This document shows, piece by piece, positions 9,666 to 18,700 of a stretch of DNA of 64,000 nt (position 1 is the first letter of the stretch; every line of letters starts with the position of its first letter). Origin of the DNA: Chlamydiales bacterium (GTDB taxonomy: Bacteria > Chlamydiota > Chlamydiia > Chlamydiales > JAAKFR01); assembly GCA_022601535.1 (NCBI GenBank), contig JAJACK010000002.1:1-64000 (forward strand), in the 5' to 3' direction. The notes below the pieces were generated by a model. That model did no database searches, was not told the origin of the DNA, and saw only the letters and a list, made by a program, of their open reading frames with translations. The position numbers and the translations under genes are program-made.

Positions 9666-10537
9666 TTTAAGATCTCCTCCGTTGTTCTAAAGTGGAGCTT
9701 CCCCACTTTTTTCAAGATGTCGCGGCCATGTTTTGCCACTAGTTTTTTTCCAATAGAAATCACTGAAGCATTCGCCCCTTTGGGAAGCTTCAGTTCGACC
9801 TCTTTTCCAAGTCGTTCAATGCCTCGGACAAAAGCGGCTCTTGCTAAAATGGAGGCAGCAGCAACTACAAGGTCTTCTTCCCCTTTTGTCCTTTGGATCA
9901 ATTCACACTGTTTCTTTTTCTTTTTCAAAGCCGTTTCAACAACATGTTCTGCTGCAAATTGGTCGATGATCACACGGTTACACATTGTTTTTTCAATCAG
10001 CTCACAAATTGCTGTTGCATGTCCCCATCCGAGGAGTGAGTTGAGATTGGCAAACTTTTTGTAGAGATCGTTATACCGCTCAGGGCCGATCCGAACCAAT
10101 GCGTAGGGGTAGCTTTGTTCAATTTTTGCAGCAATTTTGAGAATTGCACCATCTTGGAGCTTTTTCGAATCTTTCACTCCAATAGATTTAAGTCCCTCAG
10201 GTTTTTCAGCAAAGACAGCAGCAATGCAGAGCGGTCCAAAAAAATCCCCTTTGCCTGATTCATCTACACCGATGTGTGGAGTTTGATCGCTTTTATCGTA
10301 TCCATAACTGAATGTTTCTAGTACATTTGGTTCGAGGTGGTAGGTGATAAACTCTTCCATCTCTTTTCCTTGCACCATCAATTTTCCAGAACTGTAGAGG
10401 GTGACACTCACGCCTCTTTTCTTTGCTTGGAAAAGTGTGTGAGCAGGTTGATTAAATTCAAAGCTTTGCTCCTCTAACATGGCACGTAGCTTGCTTGTCT
10501 TTTCTAGATCGAATTGGACAATAAATGGAGATGGCAT
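9662..10537 (-). CDS. rnhC: Ribonuclease HIII
   Basis: RNase HIII cleaves the RNA strand of RNA-DNA hybrids during replication and repair. The protein has an N-terminal TBP-like substrate-binding domain and a catalytic domain beginning GVDESGKGDFFGPL, which holds the active-site Asp and Glu; IIDQFAAEH and AAASILARAAF follow. The start MPSPFIVQFD at 10537 is chosen because chlamydial RnhC proteins begin in the same way (MPSSF, from memory). An ATG at 10573 would add 12 unrelated residues. With the chosen start the gene has 291 codons, and its initiation codon lies on the same CATG as that of the divergent efflux gene. Confidence 0.95.
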   Translation of the reverse strand: MPSPFIVQFDLEKTSKLRAMLEEQSFEFNQPAHTLFQAKKRGVSVTLYSSGKLMVQGKEMEEFITYHLEPNVLETFSYGYDKSDQTPHIGVDESGKGDFFGPLCIAAVFAEKPEGLKSIGVKDSKKLQDGAILKIAAKIEQSYPYALVRIGPERYNDLYKKFANLNSLLGWGHATAICELIEKTMCNRVIIDQFAAEHVVETALKKKKKQCELIQRTKGEEDLVVAAASILARAAFVRGIERLGKEVELKLPKGANASVISIGKKLVAKHGRDILKKVGKLHFRTTEEILK

Positions 10538-11966
10538 GCGAATCAGTGTAGCGAAATGGGGGATTTTAGGCATCGCCTTAAATCTTGTTGGCTGTTTTTC
10601 TGCGAGGTCTTGCTCCGATTGTTTTGAACTTTCAAGGACCGATCTTTGTGAAAATGTTGAGCAATCACTTGCATCTTCTTCCTTTATTGAAGGGGATTAT
10701 CCCAACCGTAGTTGGTGGGAGATATTTTGTGATCCACAGCTCAACTGCTTGGTTGAAATAGGTTTAAAAGAAAGCCCAAACATTAAGGTTGCACAAGCAC
10801 GGATTAATCTTGCTTACGAAGAGGCGATTGAAACACGAGCAAAACTCCTCCCTTATTTCGATCTACTTACAAGTTATTCTAGACAGAGAGAGTCGCTCTA
10901 CGATATTGGAATTCCCGCGTTTGTTTCTCTTGTGGAGGGAGACAATCTCTTCTTTAACACAGCAACTACGCTGCTGCGCGGTTCCTATGAAGTGGATATT
11001 TGGTCGAAAAATCGGAATCAATACTACTCAGATTTAAGCCTTTTGCAAGCACGTATGACTGAGAAAGCAGAGGCCGAGTTGATTTTAGCTTCAGCGATTT
11101 CCAAAACCTATTTCAATCTTCAAAATCATCTCACTCAACGGGAGATTTTAGCAAAACAGCTCAAAGCAAAAAAAGAGGCGTATGACCTTTTAAATGAACG
11201 GTTTTATCGAGGGATGGGAGACGAATTTTTTGTCTATATTTTTGATCGAGAGGTTGCTCTTATTCAAGATGATCTTATTCAAATGGAGGGGATGATTGAA
11301 ATGGATCACCACGCACTGGCAGCGCTAGTTGGGCAGAGCGTAGAGATCGACACACCAACAGCCCATTTTGAAAAACGGTTACAACTCCCATCTACGATTC
11401 CCTTTGATCTTTTAAGCAGACGGCCAGATGTCAAATCCTCTCTTTGGATGATTCAATCAAAAGGGTATGATGTGAAAGTTGCCAAAGCACGTTTCTTTCC
11501 CAACCTCGATCTTTCTGCATTCGTAGGAAGTACAGCTTTTTTAGTCTCGAAGTTTTTTTCTCCCTCTGCTCTTAAACTCTTTGGAGATGCAGCAAGTGTT
11601 TTGCCCCTCTACACCGGAGGGGAGCTTCGGGCCAAATTAGGTCAATCACAAGCATCACTTGATCTCTCTGTCGATCAATATAATCAAACCGTTCTTCTCG
11701 CTGTGCAAGAAGTTTCTGATGCGATGACAAAACTTCGTACATCGGATCAACGGCTTATAAAAGTTGACAGGTCTGTCGCAGATAGTGAAGCGCTCTATGA
11801 TTTGAGTCGTCAAAAATACACACATGGGATCGATACCAATATTCGTGTCTTAAATGCCCTTTCCAACGTTTATATCCAGCAGCTGCTCCAATCCGAGATA
11901 CAGCTCAATCGAATGATTTCTATTGTCGAAGTAATCCGTTCAATTGGAGGGGGTTATGGAGCCTAA
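10536..11966 (+). CDS. Outer-membrane efflux lipoprotein, TolC/OprM (NodT) family
   Basis: 476 residues from the ATG at 10536, which has GGAG 5 nt upstream. The N-terminus is a lipoprotein signal ending in the lipobox LVGC, so the mature Cys would be acylated. Two outer-membrane-efflux repeats follow, with typical phrases such as KVAQARINLAYEEA, LLSRRPDVKSS, KVAKARFFPNLDLSAF and ALSNVYIQQLLQ. Such proteins form the trimeric outer-membrane duct of tripartite pumps. The next gene, overlapping by 11 nt, encodes the membrane-fusion partner. An earlier in-frame ATG (10479) would run inside rnhC and spoil the signal peptide. Confidence 0.92.
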   Translation: MRISVAKWGILGIALNLVGCFSARSCSDCFELSRTDLCENVEQSLASSSFIEGDYPNRSWWEIFCDPQLNCLVEIGLKESPNIKVAQARINLAYEEAIETRAKLLPYFDLLTSYSRQRESLYDIGIPAFVSLVEGDNLFFNTATTLLRGSYEVDIWSKNRNQYYSDLSLLQARMTEKAEAELILASAISKTYFNLQNHLTQREILAKQLKAKKEAYDLLNERFYRGMGDEFFVYIFDREVALIQDDLIQMEGMIEMDHHALAALVGQSVEIDTPTAHFEKRLQLPSTIPFDLLSRRPDVKSSLWMIQSKGYDVKVAKARFFPNLDLSAFVGSTAFLVSKFFSPSALKLFGDAASVLPLYTGGELRAKLGQSQASLDLSVDQYNQTVLLAVQEVSDAMTKLRTSDQRLIKVDRSVADSEALYDLSRQKYTHGIDTNIRVLNALSNVYIQQLLQSEIQLNRMISIVEVIRSIGGGYGA

Positions 11967-13116
11967 AGAAGAGTGTATCCACAGACGCAGGCGAAATATT
12001 TTCTTAGGCTCTGTCTTAGGGTTTGCCTTTTTTATCGTCATTGTTTGGTTCCTCTACTGGCTTATTTACGGACAATTCCATGTCAAAACAGACGATGCTT
12101 ATGTGCATGGAAACAAACTTTCCCTCACTCCACAAATTTCGAGTGGAGTTGCGGCCATCTTTGCCGAAGAGACCAATTTTGTTGAACAAGGGCAGCTTGT
12201 CGTTAAACTCTCGACAGAAGAGTCTTTGATTACCTTCAACAAACTAAAAGAAGAGCTTGGAAGCACAGTGAGACAGGTGTCTGGCTATTTTCATGATGCA
12301 GAGGCAAAACAGGCGGAGCTCGAATTAACACGTGCCAACCTTCGACAAGCAGAGCTTGATCTCCTCCATAGAGAAGGGCTTGCCCAAACAGGGGCGATCT
12401 CAAAGGAAGAATACGAACAATACCAAACCAACGTCATTGTGCGAGAAGCTGAGGTAGAAGCTGCTCAAAAAGAGCTTGAAAAAGCAGAGGCACTGATCGT
12501 CGATGTCACTGTTGAGACCCACCCCGAAGTGCTTACCATGGTCACAAAGCTTCGTCAGGCGTACTACAATATCATCCGTTGCAATATTTTAGCCCCTATG
12601 AGTGGATATATTGCCAAACGATCAGTGCAAGTTGGAGATTACATCCGAGAAGGGGAGACAATGCTTGAGATTGTACCGCTCAACTATCTCTGGGTGGAGG
12701 CTAACTTTAGAGAGAACCGCCTCAAACGGATTCGGATTGATCAGCCAGTCACATTTACAGCAGACATGCACGGCCGTGGCGTGAAATACCATGGAAGAGT
12801 GGTGGGATTAACAGCAGGATCGGGCAATGCCTTTGCCCTTCTTCCTCCAGAAAATGCATCGGGCAATTGGATTAAAGTGATTCAAAGAGTGCCGGTGCGC
12901 ATTTCAATAGATCCCGCTGAAATTTTACAAAATCCCCTTGTGCTCGGTGTTTCGATCCACATCAATGTAGATGCGCATGATACGAAAGGATCGATGATTG
13001 CTCAGACGGCAACCCAATTTCCTCTCTATACGACAGATATTTACAAAGAGCAATACGAGAAGATCAATGAGATTATGCCAATTCTCGACCAAATCATCCA
13101 AGAGAATCAATACTAA
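11956..13116 (+). CDS. HlyD/EmrA-family membrane-fusion protein
   Basis: This periplasmic adaptor links an inner-membrane pump to the outer-membrane duct. It has a short basic cytoplasmic start (RRRRN), one transmembrane helix (about residues 15-40), the EmrA-type phrase HVKTDDAYVHGNK, a lipoyl-like half (about 50-85), a helical hairpin (about 90-190), the second lipoyl half (APMSGYIAKRSVQVGDYI) and a beta-barrel domain. The ATG at 11956 has GGAGG upstream; a TTG at 11944 is in frame but less likely. No inner-membrane pump gene follows, so the EmrB-like or other partner must be encoded elsewhere. Confidence 0.93.
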   Translation: MEPKEECIHRRRRNIFLGSVLGFAFFIVIVWFLYWLIYGQFHVKTDDAYVHGNKLSLTPQISSGVAAIFAEETNFVEQGQLVVKLSTEESLITFNKLKEELGSTVRQVSGYFHDAEAKQAELELTRANLRQAELDLLHREGLAQTGAISKEEYEQYQTNVIVREAEVEAAQKELEKAEALIVDVTVETHPEVLTMVTKLRQAYYNIIRCNILAPMSGYIAKRSVQVGDYIREGETMLEIVPLNYLWVEANFRENRLKRIRIDQPVTFTADMHGRGVKYHGRVVGLTAGSGNAFALLPPENASGNWIKVIQRVPVRISIDPAEILQNPLVLGVSIHINVDAHDTKGSMIAQTATQFPLYTTDIYKEQYEKINEIMPILDQIIQENQY

Positions 13117-13121
13117 ATCAA

Positions 13122-13568
13122 TTAGCAGATAGGATCATATCTTTTCAAATGATCAGCTGTTCCAATAGAATAGAGGTAGCGGTTGACCAGATAGGCTGAA
13201 AAACCCGCACCAGCTACAAGCAAAGCAGAGCCAGCAGAGATTGGGATAGCACTTACACCTGTTACACCGATAATTCCTATAACGAGCATCGTAATTGCAA
13301 CTATTGCTAAACCTGCGGCAAATTTTCTCTCATGCATAAGCTTGAAAGTGGGAGGAAGAGGATCTCGACGATTAATCGCTCCCTTAACATTTATATAATC
13401 TTGAGTAGGGTTGCTTGGGCAAGAGATTGTACAAAAACGTCTCCAAACATTGTTGCTAGTATCAAGGATGTACCTATGAGGGCGGTTTCCTTCTACTCCT
13501 TGAACATATAAAAATGGAATGTTGTTAAGATGTTGAGAGATATCTTTACCATTTTCATATCGGATAAA
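13122..13568 (-). pseudogene. N-terminally broken gene for a bilobed membrane protein
   Basis: A 149-codon open stretch runs between an in-frame TAA (13569-13571) and the stop at 13122. It reads as protein-like sequence throughout (for example NNIPFLYVQGVEGNRPHRY and then VKGAINRRDPLPP), yet no ATG, GTG or TTG occurs in frame before the ATG at 13337. Initiation at 13337 would give 71 residues: two hydrophobic lobes (about 8-30 and 33-52) and a short tail. An out-of-frame ATG at about 13558 suggests that a frameshift has separated the original start. Either a truncated 71-residue Inc-like protein is made or the gene is dead. The function is not recognised. Confidence 0.5.
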
Positions 13569-13651
13569 TTAAATATTTTTTATTATGTATTTTTTTGTTA
13601 TAAATGCTTCATGGAGCAGCTGCGCGCTTTGTCAATAAAACATATTAATAA

Positions 13652-14812
13652 TTAGTCCTTAAGGGGGAGAGCAGAAGCATTGCCAGCTAGCCACCCTGTG
13701 GTCCAGGCGTTTTGAAAGTTAAAGCCTCCTGTGATACCATCGATGTCCAAAATCTCTCCACAAAAAAAGAGGTTTTTGCAACAACGGCTTTCCATCGTTT
13801 TGAAAGAAACTTCTGACAGTTTTATTCCTCCACATGTCACAAATTCTGCTTTATTTGTTGTTTTTCCCGACATCTCGTAGTGGTCACATTTTAATGTTGC
13901 AATCAGCTTTTTAAGCTCTTTTTTGCTACGTTCATTTAAAGGGGTATCTCCAGCACAGAATTTTTTCCAAAGGCTTTTGGGAAGTGCTCTTTGGGGATGC
14001 TTTTTTTGCATCTCATCGAAAAGCTCTTCTTCACTGAAGTGGGGGAGCCAATCGACCAAGAGTGAGGCGTTGTAGTTTTTTGTTGCCAAGTCTCGTGCAG
14101 CAAAGGCTGAGAGCTTTAGAGCTGCAGGTCCACTGAACCCAAAGTGGGTGATTAGAAGAGGCCCCTCTTCGGAAAATTTACTCCCTTTGATCGAAACTTT
14201 AGCAGGATTTACAGCAACTCCAGAAAGGTCTTGCAAAGAGAAATTTGGGATATTGAAAGTGAAAAGGGAGGGGATGGGTGGCACGATTGTATGGCCAAGC
14301 TCTTTTGCAATCTTCCATCCAAGTTGTGAGCTTCCACTTGCTAGAATCACTTTGTCAGCAGTAAATTCTGAATCAATGTGGAAGCGATGCCCCTTTTTTT
14401 TGATAAAGTTTATTTTTGATCTGAGATGGATTGTCACACCCAGTTTTTTGGCTTCATCTAAAAAACAGGCGATAATTGTTTCAGAGGAGTTAGAGAGGGG
14501 AAACATTCGTCCATCACTCTCTTCTTTTAGCGCAATTCCACGTTGTTCAAACCACTTGATTGTCTCTTTAGGGGAAAATGTGTGGAAGGGGCCTAAAAGC
14601 TCTTTTTTTCCTCGAGGATAATTTTCAATAAGTTCTTTTGGATCGAAGCAGGCGTGTGTCACATTGCACCGTCCTCCCCCTGAAATGCGCACTTTACTGA
14701 GTAGTTTTGCTGAACTTTCAAAAATATGGACGTCAGCTTCTGGATCTGCTTCTTTTACAGCTAATGCCGCAAAAAAACCTGCAGCTCCTCCACCTACAAT
14801 TGCAATTTTCAA
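13652..14812 (-). CDS. HI0933/YhiN-family FAD-dependent oxidoreductase
   Basis: 386 residues. The N-terminal dinucleotide-binding motif MKIAIVGGGAAGFFAALA is followed by LLSKVRISGGGRCNVTHA, the signature of the HI0933 flavoprotein family, and the C-terminus has CGGIKLSEVSF and a final FAD-contacting GGFNFQNAWTTGWLAG. The in vivo reaction of this family is not settled. Its start codon overlaps the end of the small lipoprotein gene by 4 nt, so the two form one transcription unit. Confidence 0.93.
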   Translation of the reverse strand: MKIAIVGGGAAGFFAALAVKEADPEADVHIFESSAKLLSKVRISGGGRCNVTHACFDPKELIENYPRGKKELLGPFHTFSPKETIKWFEQRGIALKEESDGRMFPLSNSSETIIACFLDEAKKLGVTIHLRSKINFIKKKGHRFHIDSEFTADKVILASGSSQLGWKIAKELGHTIVPPIPSLFTFNIPNFSLQDLSGVAVNPAKVSIKGSKFSEEGPLLITHFGFSGPAALKLSAFAARDLATKNYNASLLVDWLPHFSEEELFDEMQKKHPQRALPKSLWKKFCAGDTPLNERSKKELKKLIATLKCDHYEMSGKTTNKAEFVTCGGIKLSEVSFKTMESRCCKNLFFCGEILDIDGITGGFNFQNAWTTGWLAGNASALPLKD

Positions 14813-14997
14813 CGAGGTCCCCTATACCATTCTATACCACCCGCTTGTCTTATATCTCTTTCTTTTTCCCACTCTTCCATTTCTTCGGGAGTGAGTCTTA
14901 TTTGGCTATAGGGTCTAGGGGCATCATCAGCCGAGGATTTGCATCCACATAGACCCATTAGCAATCCAACCATCATGTATTTCATCTTTTGCTCCAT
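14809..14997 (-). CDS. Small lipoprotein
   Basis: About 62 residues. The sequence MEQKMKYMMVGLLMGLCGC followed by KSSADD is a lipoprotein signal with lipobox LCGC, and the mature part is short, polar and acidic (TPEEMEEWEKERD). The ATG at 14997 has an AAGGTG upstream; a second ATG at 14985 is also possible. A longer frame reaching 15138 has no signal peptide at its beginning and is rejected. It is coupled to the downstream flavoprotein gene by a 4-nt overlap. The function is unknown. Confidence 0.65.
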   Translation of the reverse strand: MEQKMKYMMVGLLMGLCGCKSSADDAPRPYSQIRLTPEEMEEWEKERDIRQAGGIEWYRGPR

Positions 14998-15168
14998 AAA
15001 AATCACCTTGCTCCTCACGCAATCCGCTGCGGGGTTTTCTTTGTGACAAGTTGATTTTAGCAAAGAAAATTTGAGATGCCTAGACTTTTTTAACAAAGCC
15101 GGCCTTGGGAAGAGGTTATAGTATAACTCCACAATCAAATAAGATTTCTACTGAAATTATGCACGTAT

Positions 15169-17388
15169 CTATTTCTGGATCAAAGCTCTGGGTATAGAGC
15201 CTAGATTGTCAATGATTTTTTGAGTCAACCTCAAAAGATCTCTTTGCTCTTGATCCTGAAGCTCTTTATCTTGACTAAGATATTCTCCTTCCTGAATCGT
15301 CTCTTTCTCAAATAAGGCTAGAAGATCTTTTCGAGGTGTTTGGATCGTAGAGAGCTCCGATTCATAATGCTCCTTAAGATAGTTCTCCCAATACCTAAAT
15401 TCCACGAGCAATTCAGCAGGAGGAATTGCTTCAATACCTTGAGCAAACAATTCAAGATCGGCCTTTTGTACACGTCCAATCTGTCCATAAATCATAAATC
15501 GAATGGCTGTGACAAGACCCAGTCTTTTTCTTAGTTGAGCCTCAACATAAAGAACTTTTTCAACATTCTCATAACCTGGATATTTTTCTAATACAGCGCG
15601 TCTTAATTTTAGAACGCGACCACAGCCAGTGAGAAGGCTAATTTTTTCTGCAAGAGGTGCATCAGCCAGAAGGGTGTGTAATTTCCAATCTGTATAGACG
15701 ATATTGAGAGACATAGCAGCTCTATCACCACAAGCGGTGAGATCAGCGGCAATCAAGTTGAAAAAGGTCTCCCTAAACTCAGCATCTGTATGTATGGTTT
15801 TTAAAATAGCACATGTTGCTTTTGCAAGTTCTGTTTGATTCCTTTCAAAATCTTTGGCTTTCTCTAAACGTATAAGCCATTCATATAGGCTTCTTTTCTG
15901 ATCTAGAGTGAATTCCGGGCCTGACCACTCCTCAATAGTACCTGTACGTTCTTTCCAATGCTTGATCTTGTGAGGAAGTTTTTCAGAGGCTTCTAAGCCA
16001 CGTGTTGCCTGACATACAGCGAGTATTTGATCGCGATTAGATTGAAAACGATGATGATAGGATTGTCCGAGGCTGATGTATGTTAATTGAGAGCAATTCC
16101 CTAAAGAAATTGGAAGACGGGAAAGAGTTGGGTTGCCAGTGAGGTAAAGCTCTCTAAGCAAACTTAGATTTCCTATGGAAGATGGGAGAGCTGCTAATTG
16201 GTTATAGCCCACATTAAGCTGAGTTAGATTTGTCAATTCTCCTATCGTATCGGGAAGGGCTGCTAACTGGTTATTGTTCACATCAAGCTTGGTTAGATTT
16301 GTCAATTGTCCTATCGCATCGGGAAGAGCTGCTAACTGGTTATTGTTCACATCAAGCTCAGTTAGGTTTGTCAATCGTCCTATTACATCGGGAAGGGCTG
16401 CTAACTGGTTACAGCCCAGATGAAGCTCAGTTAGGTTTGTCAATCGTCCTATCGCATCGGGAAGGGTTATTAAACAATTCTCCCCCACCTCAAGCTTAGT
16501 TAGGTTTGTCAATCGTCCTATCGCATCGGGAAGGGTTATTAAATGGTTATAGACCACCTCAAGCTCAGTTAGGTTTGTCAATCGCCCTATCACATTGGGA
16601 AGGGGTGCTAACTGGTTACAGCCCAGATGAAGCTTAGTTAGGTTTGTCAATTGTCCTATCGCATCGGGAAGAGCTGCTAACTGGTTACAGACCAGATGAA
16701 GCTCAGTTAGGTTTGTCAATCGCCCTATCACATTGGGAAGGGGTGCTAACTGGTTACAGTCCAGATGAAGCTTAGTTAGGTTTGTCAATTGTCCTATCGC
16801 ATCGGGAAGAGCTGCTAACTGGTTAGAGCTCACATCAAGCTCAGTTAAGCTTGTCAATTGTCCTATGGTGTCAGGGAGGATTGTCAACTCGTTGCCGGAC
16901 ACCTCAAGCTTAGTTAGGTTTGTTAAATGCCTTAAGGAGGTTGGAAGCTCTGTAAGTTTTATGGGAGAGAAACCTACGGAAGCTAAATCTAACCTTGTTT
17001 GCTCTAATAAAGAGCCTTGTTCAATAGCTTCCCTCATTTCGGAAGAGCGTCTCTGTAAAAAACCGACAAGCTCTTGAAACTCTTCAAAAGGAATATGGGT
17101 GGCTTTATTTTTTTTCTGCGGTGTTTCTACCTCTACTTCTAATTGATCTTCTGTCTCCTTCATATAAGTAGTAATGCGATCAATAACTGAAATTGAAAAA
17201 AGTCCTAGTCCAGAGCCAGCAAGCATCCAGCCGCTAACACCTCTAAGACGACTAAGCAGGCCTATAAGTTGAGGGGCTCTTAAGGTCATTAGAACCACTC
17301 CAGCTACTAAAATAACTAACTTGGATAAAGATTTAAAAGATTTATTATAATAGATTAAAGATCTTTCAGATGGATTGATCGGATGCAT
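15169..17388 (-). CDS. LRR-NEL E3 ubiquitin ligase with Inc-like N-terminal membrane hairpin
   Basis: 739 residues. Two hydrophobic segments at about residues 23-40 and 53-72 are separated by a short basic turn. A charged region, the HIPFEEFQELVGFLQ linker, and about twelve 23-residue LRRs (about 135-420) follow. The C-terminal NEL-like domain has ACGDRAAM (Cys553, Asp555; codon at 15730-15732), preceded by FRETFFNLIAADL and followed by VLYVEAQLRKRLGLVTAI and YWENYLKEHY. NEL enzymes pass ubiquitin from E2 through the Cys to host substrates chosen by the LRRs. The bilobed N-terminus is what Inc proteins use to sit in the inclusion membrane with both ends in host cytosol, so a membrane-anchored ligase is inferred. 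The nearest paralogue in this part is the partial gene at 1-900. Confidence 0.88.
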   Translation of the reverse strand: MHPINPSERSLIYYNKSFKSLSKLVILVAGVVLMTLRAPQLIGLLSRLRGVSGWMLAGSGLGLFSISVIDRITTYMKETEDQLEVEVETPQKKNKATHIPFEEFQELVGFLQRRSSEMREAIEQGSLLEQTRLDLASVGFSPIKLTELPTSLRHLTNLTKLEVSGNELTILPDTIGQLTSLTELDVSSNQLAALPDAIGQLTNLTKLHLDCNQLAPLPNVIGRLTNLTELHLVCNQLAALPDAIGQLTNLTKLHLGCNQLAPLPNVIGRLTNLTELEVVYNHLITLPDAIGRLTNLTKLEVGENCLITLPDAIGRLTNLTELHLGCNQLAALPDVIGRLTNLTELDVNNNQLAALPDAIGQLTNLTKLDVNNNQLAALPDTIGELTNLTQLNVGYNQLAALPSSIGNLSLLRELYLTGNPTLSRLPISLGNCSQLTYISLGQSYHHRFQSNRDQILAVCQATRGLEASEKLPHKIKHWKERTGTIEEWSGPEFTLDQKRSLYEWLIRLEKAKDFERNQTELAKATCAILKTIHTDAEFRETFFNLIAADLTACGDRAAMSLNIVYTDWKLHTLLADAPLAEKISLLTGCGRVLKLRRAVLEKYPGYENVEKVLYVEAQLRKRLGLVTAIRFMIYGQIGRVQKADLELFAQGIEAIPPAELLVEFRYWENYLKEHYESELSTIQTPRKDLLALFEKETIQEGEYLSQDKELQDQEQRDLLRLTQKIIDNLGSIPRALIQK

Positions 17389-17394
17389 GTTAAT

Positions 17395-17422
17395 ATTATA
17401 AATAAGTTCAATTAAAAGGCAA
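17395..17422 (-). promoter_or_regulatory. Promoter of the LRR-NEL gene at 15169-17388
   Basis: On the minus strand TTGCCT (17417-17422), 16 nt and TATAAT (17395-17400) precede the ATG at 17388 by 6 nt. The spacer begins TTTAAT as in the sister promoters. There is no room for a ribosome-binding site downstream of a normal transcription start. Confidence 0.6.
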
Positions 17423-17475
17423 TTATTTAATTAGGATTGTGAAATAATCCCTAGTTCCACGGGGCTTTGGTATAT

Positions 17476-18699
17476 TCAAGCTTGGTGTAAAATAGGAACT
17501 TTTTTGCTTCCAAGAAAACCGAGGTAAAATCCTAAAAAGCAAAATAGACTTCCAATAACAAGGGCAGTAGAAGAGCCTAATCTAGCACAGAGGATTCCCC
17601 CAAGGATTGGGCCGATACAGCCTCTGATTCCAACAAGAATTACATTAACACTTGTGTAGCTTGAGCTGTCGTGTTTTGGAGAAAAAATGGGGCCACCAAG
17701 TTGCCAGCTTAATTGGCTACCCGCTTGCATGATACCATATAGAATAAATGCAGCGTAAATTCCAAAAGTTAGATATTTAGAGAGTAAGATTAAGATAATT
17801 GAGCAAGCTGCAAAAAGAGTGACAATCGAACAATATTTAAAAATATTTGTTTTGTGCAACCTTGATGTCCAAATAGGCATTGCTGCGACAAAACCAATTC
17901 CTTTGCAAAGAGCAACTGCAGTTGCAATTTCGGTATAGGAGAGTTTGAGATTGCTTTGAATGATTTTAGGTAAACAGGGCTGCATAATCATTAATCCTAA
18001 GCCACCACAAAAGAAAATTGATTGATAATAGGCAAAATCAGGCCGTTCAAAGAGGAGTTTCCATCCTTTTTTTAATGGAGTAATAATTGAAGGAGTTTTG
18101 AAATGGATTTCTTTTTGTTTTATTTTGAAGGAGTTAAAAAGAGGTAAAAGGATAGAAAGTCGCATTAAGCTTATAGTGCCCAGCAAGGGAAAAATCCATC
18201 TCCAAGCTTGAGGAGATTTATCTAGCCATGGACAGATCATTAGAGGGAATATGGCTGATGCAATAAACATAATCAATGATCCATAAGCAACTATGCTCGA
18301 CTGTTGCGATTGGGGAAAAGAAATTTTAATCAATTCCATCCATGTAGGAATCACAGCCCGCTCGGCAAAAAAATAGAGGCTAAATGCAATGATTAGAAGC
18401 CATCCATTATTAAAAAAGGGGAAGAAAAAAGTGGGAAAGAGACCAAGAAGCATCGCTCCAATAATATTTATTTTGATGCGGCCGTCTCTCGTAGAGAAGT
18501 AATCGCTCCAGTAGGATGACAAGACTGCGGCTATAGGTTTGATTGCTACAAGAGTTGTAATTTGAAAAACGGATGCATTTAGGTCTTTATAAAGAATAAA
18601 TGCCATCAAGCTATAAATAGCAAAAAGAGGAGCATTTAGTGCGTAGCAAAGCAAGTAGGATGTTTTAAAAAGATGCGCTTGATTGGGTTGTTGTAGCAT
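17476..18699 (-). CDS. Major facilitator superfamily transporter
   Basis: 407 residues with about twelve hydrophobic helices in two halves separated by a basic central loop (FNSFKIKQKEIHFK). Between helices 2 and 3 lies SDYFSTRDGRIK, which resembles the MFS loop motif. No drug or sugar signature allows a substrate call. It begins 2 nt after coaD and is probably translated from the same mRNA. It lies 4 kb from the efflux duct and adaptor genes and does not look like an EmrB (14-helix) partner for them. Confidence 0.85.
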   Translation of the reverse strand: MLQQPNQAHLFKTSYLLCYALNAPLFAIYSLMAFILYKDLNASVFQITTLVAIKPIAAVLSSYWSDYFSTRDGRIKINIIGAMLLGLFPTFFFPFFNNGWLLIIAFSLYFFAERAVIPTWMELIKISFPQSQQSSIVAYGSLIMFIASAIFPLMICPWLDKSPQAWRWIFPLLGTISLMRLSILLPLFNSFKIKQKEIHFKTPSIITPLKKGWKLLFERPDFAYYQSIFFCGGLGLMIMQPCLPKIIQSNLKLSYTEIATAVALCKGIGFVAAMPIWTSRLHKTNIFKYCSIVTLFAACSIILILLSKYLTFGIYAAFILYGIMQAGSQLSWQLGGPIFSPKHDSSSYTSVNVILVGIRGCIGPILGGILCARLGSSTALVIGSLFCFLGFYLGFLGSKKVPILHQA

Positions 18700-18700
18700 G

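Noticed and set aside
16230-16499. Plus-strand open frames inside the LRR genes (also at 410-664 and 54709-54948)
   Set aside because: They are antisense readings of the repeated LRR units, which lack stops by periodicity; they have no start signals and no homology.
980-17388. LRR genes as part of a mobile element or phage
   Set aside because: No transposase, integrase, inverted terminal repeats or tRNA-linked attachment site was seen near any of the LRR genes.
17476-18699. MFS carrier as the missing pump of the efflux duct and adaptor
   Set aside because: It has about 12 helices, not the 14 of EmrB, lies 4 kb away on the other strand and is linked to coaD.
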